A stretch of DNA of 13,689 bases from an uncultured Bacilli bacterium (GTDB taxonomy: Bacteria; Bacillota_I; Bacilli_A; RF39; UBA660): positions 1-13,689 of the forward strand of contig CAQRXS010000022.1 in the NCBI GenBank assembly GCA_948874605.1, given 5' to 3'. This document shows, in pieces, positions 1 through 7,324 of the stretch. Each line of letters opens with the position of its first letter. Positions within the stretch are counted from its first letter, which is position 1. The translations under genes were made by a program, and so were the position numbers. The notes beneath the pieces were generated by a model. That model ran no database searches. It worked only from the letters and a program-made list of their open reading frames with translations, and was not told the DNA's origin.

Positions 1-794
1 TGGAAAATATTGATGATGGAACGGGTAAGAAAGACGCAAGAATCAAATTAATACGTGATAAATCGATTGGTGCATATAGTTGGGATTCATCACCTGCAAA
101 TATTAATTCTGGACAAGGTATTAATGAATGGAGTGTTTCTGATATTCAATCGGTATTAAATAATTATTATTATAATTCTTTGGATAATCAACTATGCTAC
201 GTTGAAGAAAATAATAAATCTACAACTTGTAATTTTGGGGCAATCGGTCTTATCAATGAAGTAAAAATTCTGATTTCAAATGCAGTATGGCATACTGGTA
301 CAAATGGTTCAAATGATCTTCAGAATAATGGCAAAGGATCGGCAGGCCACTTTTATACATATGAGCGTAGTAACAATAGTAGAAAAATTTGTTCTAATCC
401 TAGTAATTGTAATGATAGTGCGCCAACCACTACAACATGGACTGGAAATGTTGCATTAATATATCCAAGTGATTATGGTTATGCGACTAGTGGAGGCATC
501 AACAGTAGTAGAAACACTTGTTTAGAAAGTTCTTTATATTTATGGAGAAAAGAAGAACTACATGAATGTCGAGAAAATAATTGGTTAAATTCAAATGTTT
601 ATAAGTATACAATAACTCCATATGCTCATTATTATCATTCAGACGAGGCGCTATATATATCAAAAGAAGGTTTTATTGATATTTCCTATGCTAGACATGA
701 CATGGATATTTTTCCAACTCTTTATCTAAAGTGGAATGTCAAAATGATTAGCGGATATGGAACAAAAGAACAACCATATAGATTAACAATGTAG
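1..794 (+). CDS. C-terminal part of a secreted/surface protein (DUF6273-like, partial)
   Basis: The frame is open from the first bases of the window to the TAG at 792-794, so this is the last ~263 residues of a longer protein whose start lies upstream; the TTG at 180 is internal. The chain is rich in Asn, Ser, Thr and aromatic residues. It has spaced Cys pairs (LCY...TTC, ICSNPSNC, TCL...HEC), typical of disulfide-bonded proteins outside the cytoplasm. Recognisable blocks are IDDGTGKKDARIKLIRD, YSWDSS, AVWHTG, LIYPSDYGYATSGG, YTITP and a final LYLKWNVKMISGYG. They match, from memory, the C-terminal region of large surface-protein families in gut Bacilli, often with a pilin-like N-terminus, and the last part resembles DUF6273 (usual form W-LRSP ... 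GVRPALWL). Here those core positions have drifted (YTITP, IFPTLYLK). The molecular role is unknown; surface exposure is inferred. Confidence 0.75.
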   Translation, partial: ENIDDGTGKKDARIKLIRDKSIGAYSWDSSPANINSGQGINEWSVSDIQSVLNNYYYNSLDNQLCYVEENNKSTTCNFGAIGLINEVKILISNAVWHTGTNGSNDLQNNGKGSAGHFYTYERSNNSRKICSNPSNCNDSAPTTTTWTGNVALIYPSDYGYATSGGINSSRNTCLESSLYLWRKEELHECRENNWLNSNVYKYTITPYAHYYHSDEALYISKEGFIDISYARHDMDIFPTLYLKWNVKMISGYGTKEQPYRLTM

Positions 795-852
795 AACAAA
801 ACATCTTTAATTATTAAAAAGATAAAGTTGATAAACTAGATGTTTAGAAATA

Positions 853-896
853 AAAAGAGCAATTATACTGAGATATAAAGTGTATTTTGCTCTTTT
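853..896 (+). terminator. Intrinsic terminator after the surface-protein gene
   Basis: A perfect 10-bp stem (AAAAGAGCAA at 853-862 with TTGCTCTTTT at 887-896) encloses a 24-nt A+T-rich loop. The right arm ends in four T. The A run at the left base would also make it work from the other strand. It closes the transcript ending at 794. Confidence 0.7.
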
Positions 897-1388
897 AGAT
901 GCCCTATTAATTTATTCAAGTTTTTATTCCATACAATTAATACTTAAGTAGAAATAAGAACTGATACATTATTAATTTAGATTCACTATAAGAAGTACTC
1001 ATTATTTTAAATTATTTAAATCTTCTAAAGTAGATTATAAGAAATTAAATGCCTTATTTGCAAATAAAAGATATACGGAAATTGAAAATATATATTCAAA
1101 TAGTATTATTAGAGCCAATAAAAATCACAAAATAGCATGGTGTAATAATGAGATTTCAAAAGTTAGAAATAGCAGTAGAACGTGAAAAAGCATTTATTAA
1201 GAAGTTTGAGATTACTAATACTTGATATAGAAACAGGTGGAAAAAATTAAGCTATATAGAGTATTAATTTGTGGAAGTGGTGATGTTATAATTGCTAGTT
1301 ACGGATAAACCTAATGAATTAACTCTTTTCTTACAAAGATTTACCTACATTTTTATTTTTAAAAGTTCTATAATAAAAAGCAAAAACA
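897..1388 (+). pseudogene. Gene-free stretch with short decayed reading frames
   Basis: No complete gene is visible. From 976 to 1185 a frame stays open for ~69 codons (contains KLFKSSKVDYKKLNALFANK) but has no credible start or ribosome binding site. It is followed in other frames by MRFQKLEIAVEREKAFIKKF (about 1150-1225) and VEKIKLYRVLICGSGDVIIA (about 1239-1310), each soon stopped. This succession of coding-like pieces in different frames is what a frameshifted, decaying gene looks like. I cannot name the ancestor, and chance open frames in A+T-rich DNA are an alternative. Nothing else is seen until the promoter at 1389. Confidence 0.3.
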
Positions 1389-1397
1389 TGTTATAAT
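1389..1397 (+). promoter_or_regulatory. Extended -10 promoter of the GH31 gene
   Basis: TGTTATAAT is a perfect extended -10 (TG at 1389-1390, TATAAT at 1392-1397). No good -35 is seen at the usual distance, which extended -10 promoters tolerate. Transcription would start near 1404, giving a leader of about 23 nt that carries AAAGGGG at 1413-1419, seven bases before the ATG. Confidence 0.6.
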
Positions 1398-1426
1398 AAA
1401 TAAGAATAAGGTAAAGGGGATTTCAT

Positions 1427-3817
1427 ATGAATGGAATGGATGGATATTTTAAAGTTGACTATAGCAAAGCCAAAAGTAAACAAGAAGCGGTATTCCAAGG
1501 CCAAAACTATCGAATTACAGTACTGACAGAGCGCTTAGTTCGCTTAGAGTATAATAAAGATGGTATCTTTTTTGATGACTTAACGGAACAAGTTCAAAAT
1601 CGTGACTTCCCGATTCCAAAATTTAAAGTCTCACAAGATGCAAAATATTTAGAAATAACAACGGACTATTTTTTGCTAAAATATCAAAAAGAAAAGCCAA
1701 TGGAATCCTTAAATATCGAAATTGAACTATTAAATACGGATAAACGCTGGGAAATGAAAAACAAAGAAGTTAGAAATTTTAGAACTTCTGGATACGGTAT
1801 TGATTTAACCAAGCCTGATTACCAAAAAGGTCTTTATTCCGTAGATGGCTTTGTTTCCATAAATGATAGTCCTTCTATGATTTTAAACCAAGATGGATTT
1901 TTAATACCGAATACTACTCCTCGTGTAGATACTTATGTTTTTATGTATCGTAGAGATTTTGGCTTATGTCTAAAAGACTATTTTGAATTAACGGGGTATC
2001 CAGCTTTAGTGCCAAGATATGCTCTAGGAATTTGGTGGAATAAAAGTGAAATATATAACTTCAATGATATAACAGAATTATTGCAAAACTTTAACCGTAA
2101 CGAAATTCCACTATCGGTGCTTTTATTAGATGAATTCTGGCATTTAAAAGATGGAAGAGATTTAACCAAATATAAAACTGGGTTTACTTTTAATAGAAAT
2201 CTTTTTTCAGATCCATTAGTGCTTGCCAATTATTTACATGATAGAGGAGTAAAATTAGGTCTTTCCATAAATCCAACCGAAGGAATTATGCCGCATGAAG
2301 ACGCTTACGAACAAATTGCGAAAACCTTAGGCCTTATGGATAAGAGCACCATACCATTTAATGTCTTTGATAAATTCATATTAAATAGTTATTTTCATCA
2401 ATTACTATATCCTTTAGAACAAACCGGTGTTGACTTCTTTTGGCTTGACTTTGGGGAATCAAAAGATTACGCTTCTATGCGAGCTCTAACAAGATATCAG
2501 TTTGAAAACTACAAAAGAAATGATGAAAAAAGAGGTTTCCTTCTTGCACGAAATGGATTAATTGCTTCACATAAATATCCGGCAATGTATAGTGGTAAAA
2601 CTCTTGTATCATGGGATACTTTAAAACTGCTGCCGTATTTTAATTCCATGGCATCGAATAAAGGACTTTCTTGGTGGAGTCATGATATAGGCGGGTTTAT
2701 GGGAGGAATGGAAGACAATGAATTATACCTAAGATATATTCAATTAGGATGCTTTAGTCCTATCTTCCGCTTAGCCTCTAAAGGTGGGAAATATTACAAA
2801 CGAGAACCTTGGAAATGGGATGTCAAAACCCTAAAGATTGTCAAAGACTATATGCTCTTACGGCATCGTTTTATTCCATACCTTTATACCGAAGGATACA
2901 AATATCATAAAGTTGGGTTGCCAATTATTCAGCCTCTTTATTATACAAATCCTGCAATTTATGATGAACCAGATCATAAAAATGAATACTTATTTGGTTC
3001 CGAGCTTCTGGTCTCGCCAATTACCACTCAAAAAGATGTTTTAATGAATCGGACTGTTCATCGCGTTTACTTGCCAGCTGGAATTTGGTATGACTTTAAA
3101 ACAGGAAAAAAATTTATTGGCGACAAAAGATATGTCACATTCTATAAAGACGAAGATTACCCAGTATATGCTAAATCAGGTTCTATTATTCCCTTAGCAG
3201 ATTTAAAAGAAAATAAAAATGATACTTCAGTGCCAGATAGTATGGAGATACATATATTTCCTGGCAAAAGTAACATTTATAATTTATATGAAGACGATGG
3301 CATATCAAGACTTCACGAAAAAGGTTATTTCATTACCACAGCTATAGATTATAACTACTTACAAAATAACTTTACCGTAATCATTCGACCAACGGAAGGG
3401 AAAAGTGGCATTATCCCGGAAACAAGAGATTATCGTATTAGATTTCGAAATACCAGAAAAGCCGATGAAGTTATTGTATACTTAGACAAAGACATCTACG
3501 AATCCAATAGCTATATCGAAGATACTGATTTTATCGTCGAAGTAAAAAATGTACGTACTACAAGTCAACTATCCATTAATTGCAAAGGAAAAGATATTGA
3601 AATCGATGCAGTTCGTTTAATAAACGAAGATATTGATTCTATTATTAGTGACTTAAAAATAAAAACAACTTTAAAAGAAATGCTTGCAAATATTATTTTT
3701 AGTGATTTAGATATTAAGAAAAAAAGAATTGAAATTAAGAAATTAAAGAAAAGTGGCTTAAATTCAAAATTTATTAGCATGTTCATGAAACTATTAGAAT
3801 ATATCCAAGAGATTTGA
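1427..3817 (+). CDS. GH31-family glycoside hydrolase homologue (alpha-glucosidase/alpha-xylosidase type), acid/base Asp replaced by Lys
   Basis: This 796-residue protein follows the GH31 plan: N-terminal beta-sandwich (about 1-190), TIM barrel (about 195-520), proximal and distal beta domains (about 520-725). The barrel shows LGIWWNKSE, the nucleophile motif WLDFGES with D341, WWSHDIGGF with H419-D420, and KREPWKWD. The family's acid/base Asp normally lies in a (S/G)GD(T/N/C) motif a little before WSHDIGG (Asp482 in E. coli YicI). Here the motif reads YSGKTLVSWDT, with Lys391 at that place. No signal peptide is seen, so the protein should be cytoplasmic. Residues ~733-796 form a Lys-rich helical tail not expected from the family core. 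The start is set by AAAGGGG seven bases upstream; ATG 1436 is a weaker option. GH31 enzymes hydrolyse alpha-glucosides or alpha-xylosides, but the substrate here is unknown and the substitution makes ordinary hydrolysis doubtful. Confidence 0.9.
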   Translation: MNGMDGYFKVDYSKAKSKQEAVFQGQNYRITVLTERLVRLEYNKDGIFFDDLTEQVQNRDFPIPKFKVSQDAKYLEITTDYFLLKYQKEKPMESLNIEIELLNTDKRWEMKNKEVRNFRTSGYGIDLTKPDYQKGLYSVDGFVSINDSPSMILNQDGFLIPNTTPRVDTYVFMYRRDFGLCLKDYFELTGYPALVPRYALGIWWNKSEIYNFNDITELLQNFNRNEIPLSVLLLDEFWHLKDGRDLTKYKTGFTFNRNLFSDPLVLANYLHDRGVKLGLSINPTEGIMPHEDAYEQIAKTLGLMDKSTIPFNVFDKFILNSYFHQLLYPLEQTGVDFFWLDFGESKDYASMRALTRYQFENYKRNDEKRGFLLARNGLIASHKYPAMYSGKTLVSWDTLKLLPYFNSMASNKGLSWWSHDIGGFMGGMEDNELYLRYIQLGCFSPIFRLASKGGKYYKREPWKWDVKTLKIVKDYMLLRHRFIPYLYTEGYKYHKVGLPIIQPLYYTNPAIYDEPDHKNEYLFGSELLVSPITTQKDVLMNRTVHRVYLPAGIWYDFKTGKKFIGDKRYVTFYKDEDYPVYAKSGSIIPLADLKENKNDTSVPDSMEIHIFPGKSNIYNLYEDDGISRLHEKGYFITTAIDYNYLQNNFTVIIRPTEGKSGIIPETRDYRIRFRNTRKADEVIVYLDKDIYESNSYIEDTDFIVEVKNVRTTSQLSINCKGKDIEIDAVRLINEDIDSIISDLKIKTTLKEMLANIIFSDLDIKKKRIEIKKLKKSGLNSKFISMFMKLLEYIQEI

Positions 3818-3842
3818 CAAAAAATATGTCATGCTTTATAAT
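3814..3842 (+). promoter_or_regulatory. Consensus promoter (TTGACA-17-TATAAT) of the 3892/4823 operon
   Basis: TTGACA at 3814-3819 and TATAAT at 3837-3842 are separated by exactly 17 bases, a perfect housekeeping-sigma promoter and the best in the window. The -35 overlaps the GH31 stop codon (TGA 3815-3817). The start point should fall near 3849-3850, giving a leader of about 42 nt. Confidence 0.85.
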
Positions 3843-3869
3843 ACTCCCCAAAACATGAGGGAGTTTTTT
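3843..3869 (+). terminator. Intrinsic terminator for GH31, interlaced with the next promoter
   Basis: ACTCCC (3843-3848) pairs with GGGAGT (3859-3864) across a 10-base loop, and T3864-3869 forms the U-run. The left arm begins right after the TATAAT of the downstream promoter, so transcripts starting near 3849-3850 lack it and should escape termination, while readthrough from GH31 carries the whole hairpin. Confidence 0.75.
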
Positions 3870-3891
3870 ATATTAGAAAAGAGGGAAGGCT

Positions 3892-4836
3892 ATGTCAAAA
3901 GAAAATTTTTTTTCATCTGAGGACTTTCAAAAAGAGAAAAAAATTGGTGATCTACATTCAATAATAAGAAGGGCAAATCAAACTAATAGAAGAAAATATC
4001 AAGAGGCCATAAGAAATTTAAAAACAAGAAAAGAACCACAAGAGATAATAATTCCAAGTGATTCAAAGAAATATTTTGAAAATACCAGTAAAAAAACCTT
4101 ATCTACACTTGATATTACTTTTTATTCTAATCTTTTAAATAGTTGTACTTCACTGGAAGAACTGCCAGACTATTTACCAAAAAGGATAAATCCAAACTTT
4201 GAAGAAATAATGAATCGATTAATTGTAAATCTTTTAAAAGAAATCAAAGAATTTAATGAGTTTCTTGCTACTTCATCCTTAGAATTAGAAGAACGACAAG
4301 CATTTGAAAAAGAAAAAGATGAAAAACGAATTCTTATGGAAAGCCTGATTGCTTTTCGAGATAAAGTTGATGTTGTAGAAGAAGAAAAAGAAGAAGAAAG
4401 AAAAAATACCATTATTTACCTTCAATCCCCAAGTGGTAATTATTATGTAGATTCGGATGAAAAAAAGATTGAGATAGAATATTATAAGTCTTTCTGGGGT
4501 TTATTAGAATCAATTCAAAATGGAACTTTTAAAAATGTTAGATTCTTTTCTGCAAACAATCTATTAAATGGTTTAGTTGAAGTAAAAGATTTTAAAACAA
4601 GGATCGTTTTTCAACGAATTGAAAGAGATGTATATTGTATTCTTGCAGTATTCATGAAAAAAGTGGATGTCGATGCTTATTATAAGGAATATTTAGCAAC
4701 TAGATTTTCGCGTTATAAACAGACATTGGAAGTAATAAAAAAATCTTTGAAAGATGAAAGATATTTAGAAAAAAATAATAATATTACTCTATCGCTACAA
4801 AGTAAATGGGGAGGAGAAAATTATGGAAGCCATTAA
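3892..4836 (+). CDS. Uncharacterised protein with a RelE/HigB-like C-terminal region
   Basis: The protein has 314 residues and no signal peptide or membrane segment. Residues 1-60 are basic (RRANQTNRRKYQEAIRNLKT). Residues 103-175 are strongly charged and helical, with an acidic stretch (VVEEEKEEERK) suggesting a coiled coil or linker. Residues ~205-280 read NGTFKNVRFFSANN, VEVKDFKTRIVFQRI, YCILAVFMKK and YYKEYLATRFSRY. That order (VKDFKTRIVF, hydrophobic strand ending F-KK, then a helix) resembles the RelE/HigB/Gp49 toxin fold, where KTRI--RI and F-KK are typical. The N-terminal extension is not typical of a free toxin. It is the first gene of an operon driven by the promoter at 3814 (ribosome binding site GAGGGAAGG) and overlaps the next gene by 14 nt. 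The RelE likeness is by eye only; the function is unknown. Confidence 0.8.
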   Translation: MSKENFFSSEDFQKEKKIGDLHSIIRRANQTNRRKYQEAIRNLKTRKEPQEIIIPSDSKKYFENTSKKTLSTLDITFYSNLLNSCTSLEELPDYLPKRINPNFEEIMNRLIVNLLKEIKEFNEFLATSSLELEERQAFEKEKDEKRILMESLIAFRDKVDVVEEEKEEERKNTIIYLQSPSGNYYVDSDEKKIEIEYYKSFWGLLESIQNGTFKNVRFFSANNLLNGLVEVKDFKTRIVFQRIERDVYCILAVFMKKVDVDAYYKEYLATRFSRYKQTLEVIKKSLKDERYLEKNNNITLSLQSKWGGENYGSH

Positions 4837-6628
4837 ACAAAAAATAAAAAACTTTCAAGAAATAAATAGACTAGGAGAACATCATGTTACACAAGAATAT
4901 TTGGCTTATCAAAATTTTTTAAACTCTGGCGTAGATATAGTAAAAGACAGATTCCAATGTAAATTTGTGCCACTTTCGTTTTTTCTTCTTTTGTTTAATA
5001 CCAAAAATAATAGAAGCTTTGAAGAAAATAATGAAATTGGTCTTCAATTAGGAAAAACTGTTTTTTTTCAAGGTATAAATCCGTTTTTAGTAAAAGTTTT
5101 AGCTGAATTAAGAGAATATTCTGAGTATGAACTTACAATGCTACTAGAACTAGCAGAGGTAAAAGAAATTAATTTGTGGGAGAAATTAAAAAGAACAGAA
5201 AAGAGAAACAATGCGAAAAAATGCTTAGAGAACAAATTTGATATTTTAACATTTTTAAAACAAGTTCAAATTCCTATAAAAGATTTTTTAGTTTTACTAA
5301 GACTTTATAAAAATTGTTCTTTGATAGAACGAAAAGTTTTTGAACAGTTAGAAAATTATACGATGATATTAAGTTTATATGAAAATATCACAAATTTCTC
5401 CTGGAATCATGTATACCCTGAAATTATTAATTCATTTATGAAAGCGAATAACACAATTGTGGATTATGCTAAAAAATTGGAAAAAGAAAAAAAGAATAAC
5501 CAAAAAAAGATTAGAGCAATAGATAATATATGTGAGAAACGAATAACTATTTTAAAACATTGTACGCCAGACACTTACCTAGAAATTACCGAAGAAGAAC
5601 TCCAATATTTTCCTGATAAATTATTAGAAGAAATGGAAATTAAATTTTTGGAACACAATGAAAAATTAATGCATGAGTTAGAAATTAAATATAGAAATAA
5701 GCCTACAAATAGAAAACAAGAAATCTATGAACTTTTAATGAAATTTCAAATTCAATTTACCGAAGAAGAATTAAACATTCTTGTAAATTCAGTAATTACT
5801 TGTGAAGTTATAGAAAAACGTTTAAAAAAATATAAAGAGATTGATCTAACGGAAATATTAAAGATTCTTAGCTTGGAACAAGAATCATTCGAACTTTTAA
5901 TAAATCTTCTAACAGAAAATGTAGTAAGTATAGACTTCTTAAAAAAATATATAGAAAATATCACAAAAGAAAAAATAGTCAAAATGCAAGAAACCTATTT
6001 TTTTCTAAAGAATATCGGCATAACTACTAAATATCTTGACGAAGTTTTATTTTGGGATCAAAATGACATTGAAAGTCAGTTTACTACTGCTCAAATGTAT
6101 CAACTAAAATCCTATGATGGAATTTTTAAACCACATTTTTTTGACATGCTAGATATATGGATAGAACAAGGATTTTATTCATGTTTTAATCAAAATCCTG
6201 AAATAATAGATTTGGATTTTATCAACATTACAAAAAGAATGATAATTGGCCAAAAAATAGGTTTAACCCTATTCAAAGAAGATGGAAAACTTTTACCAAA
6301 GTTCTTAGAGGAAAAGAAATTCTTTATTAAAGATGAAGAGTTATTAGAGTATATTGAAAATCGTGTGCCTACTTTATTAGAAGAGAGAAAACCATACCAA
6401 ATTGCCATCGAAAGTCTTGAAACATATTGTGAAAATTCATATACCTATAACATTGCAGGTGTTAAAATATCTAAACCAAAAGTAATAAGAAATTTATCAA
6501 GCGGATTAGAAATAGAAAATGCCATATTTTATGGTTCAATCTTAGATGTTGCTTCTTGTAAATCCTTACAAAATGAATTAGCGAATATTAGAAACCTTTC
6601 TTACAAGAATGTAAGAAATAATTCGTAA
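4823..6628 (+). CDS. Uncharacterised large helical cytoplasmic protein
   Basis: I do not recognise a family for this 601-residue protein. It is rich in Lys, Glu, Leu, Ile and Asn and looks almost wholly helical. A segment with coiled-coil character covers residues ~210-300, after LEKEKKNNQKKIRAIDN. No signal peptide, membrane segment, P-loop or metal site is visible. The last ~100 residues look more globular and contain KPYQIAIESLETYCENSYTY and NIAGVKISKPKVIRNL. The start is fixed by GGGGAGGAG at 4808-4816, six bases before ATG 4823, inside the end of the previous gene. The 14-nt overlap implies translational coupling and suggests the two products act together. A scaffold or partner for the RelE-like protein is possible, but that is inference from position. 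Confidence 0.75.
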   Translation: MEAIKQKIKNFQEINRLGEHHVTQEYLAYQNFLNSGVDIVKDRFQCKFVPLSFFLLLFNTKNNRSFEENNEIGLQLGKTVFFQGINPFLVKVLAELREYSEYELTMLLELAEVKEINLWEKLKRTEKRNNAKKCLENKFDILTFLKQVQIPIKDFLVLLRLYKNCSLIERKVFEQLENYTMILSLYENITNFSWNHVYPEIINSFMKANNTIVDYAKKLEKEKKNNQKKIRAIDNICEKRITILKHCTPDTYLEITEEELQYFPDKLLEEMEIKFLEHNEKLMHELEIKYRNKPTNRKQEIYELLMKFQIQFTEEELNILVNSVITCEVIEKRLKKYKEIDLTEILKILSLEQESFELLINLLTENVVSIDFLKKYIENITKEKIVKMQETYFFLKNIGITTKYLDEVLFWDQNDIESQFTTAQMYQLKSYDGIFKPHFFDMLDIWIEQGFYSCFNQNPEIIDLDFINITKRMIIGQKIGLTLFKEDGKLLPKFLEEKKFFIKDEELLEYIENRVPTLLEERKPYQIAIESLETYCENSYTYNIAGVKISKPKVIRNLSSGLEIENAIFYGSILDVASCKSLQNELANIRNLSYKNVRNNS

Positions 6629-6634
6629 AAAATT

Positions 6635-6643
6635 TGTTATAAT
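6635..6643 (+). promoter_or_regulatory. Extended -10 promoter of the two-component pair
   Basis: TGTTATAAT (TG at 6635-6636, TATAAT at 6638-6643) lies just after the stop of the 601-residue gene. No good -35 is seen. A start near 6650 leaves only about 12 nt before the ATG at 6662, with the ribosome binding site AGGGGAT at the very 5' end of the message. Confidence 0.6.
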
Positions 6644-6661
6644 ACTACTAGGGGATGAACT

Positions 6662-7324
6662 ATGAAAAAAATATTAATTGTGGAAGATGATGAATCTCTT
6701 TGTAAAGAATTATTAGAGCTTTTACAAAACTCTGGGTTTCAAGGTGTAATTTTAAAAAACTTTGAACACGCTATGGAAAGTATTTTAAAAGAATCGCCAG
6801 ACTTAATTTTATTAGATGTAAATATTCCTTATTGTAATGGGAATTTTTTACTTCAAAACTTAAGAAAAAAGACTACAATTCCAGTAATTATGGTTACCAG
6901 TAATAATAGCGAAGCAGATGAAGAATTATCTATGTCTTATGGAGCAGATGATTATATAACCAAACCTTACAATCCAAATATTTTACTTCTAAGAATTCAA
7001 GCAGTTTTAAAACGAGTCTCTGAAGTAAAGGATATTGTAAATTATCGAGACTCTATAGTAAATATTCAGAAAGGCATAATTGAAAAAGAAAATCAAGAAG
7101 TCATTTTAACGAAAAATGAAATGCTAATATTTAATTACTTGTTAACACATCGTGATCGCATTGTTTCAAGAGATGAACTTATGACCATTTTATGGAATAA
7201 TGAAGAATACATTAATGATAACGCTCTTACTGTAAACATTAGTCGCTTAAGAAATAAATTAAAAAGTTTAGGCTATGAAAACGCAATTGATACAAGAAAG
7301 AAAGTTGGATATATATTATTATGA
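6662..7324 (+). CDS. bceR: OmpR-family response regulator (BceR-like)
   Basis: This 220-residue protein has a receiver domain (1-115) and an OmpR/PhoB winged-helix domain (about 124-220). The acidic pocket is D9-D10, the phospho-acceptor is D52 in LILLDVNIP, and T79 and K101 (TKPYNP) complete the switch. The effector end reads LTKNEMLIFNYLLTH, RDELMTILW and NISRLRNKLKSLG, the usual recognition-helix region. It overlaps the kinase gene by 4 nt (ATGA at 7321-7324). The partner kinase, with almost no sensor, and the BceAB-type transporter just downstream place it in the group that controls antimicrobial-peptide detoxification transporters. Its likely target is the inverted-repeat region before 8465. 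Family assignment is secure; the Bce role is inferred from context. Confidence 0.92.
   Translation: MKKILIVEDDESLCKELLELLQNSGFQGVILKNFEHAMESILKESPDLILLDVNIPYCNGNFLLQNLRKKTTIPVIMVTSNNSEADEELSMSYGADDYITKPYNPNILLLRIQAVLKRVSEVKDIVNYRDSIVNIQKGIIEKENQEVILTKNEMLIFNYLLTHRDRIVSRDELMTILWNNEEYINDNALTVNISRLRNKLKSLGYENAIDTRKKVGYILL

Noticed and set aside
180..794. A complete 204-residue gene starting at TTG 180
   Set aside because: The frame is open back to the first bases, the upstream residues match the same protein family, and there is no ribosome binding site before 180.
1369..1374. A second TATAAT as the GH31 promoter
   Set aside because: It has no TG extension or -35, and the extended -10 at 1389-1397 is closer to the gene and stronger.
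3892..4836. Classic RelE-type toxin-antitoxin pair
   Set aside because: Both proteins are far too large, the order and sizes do not fit, and no DNA-binding antitoxin domain is visible; only the fold likeness is kept as a hypothesis.
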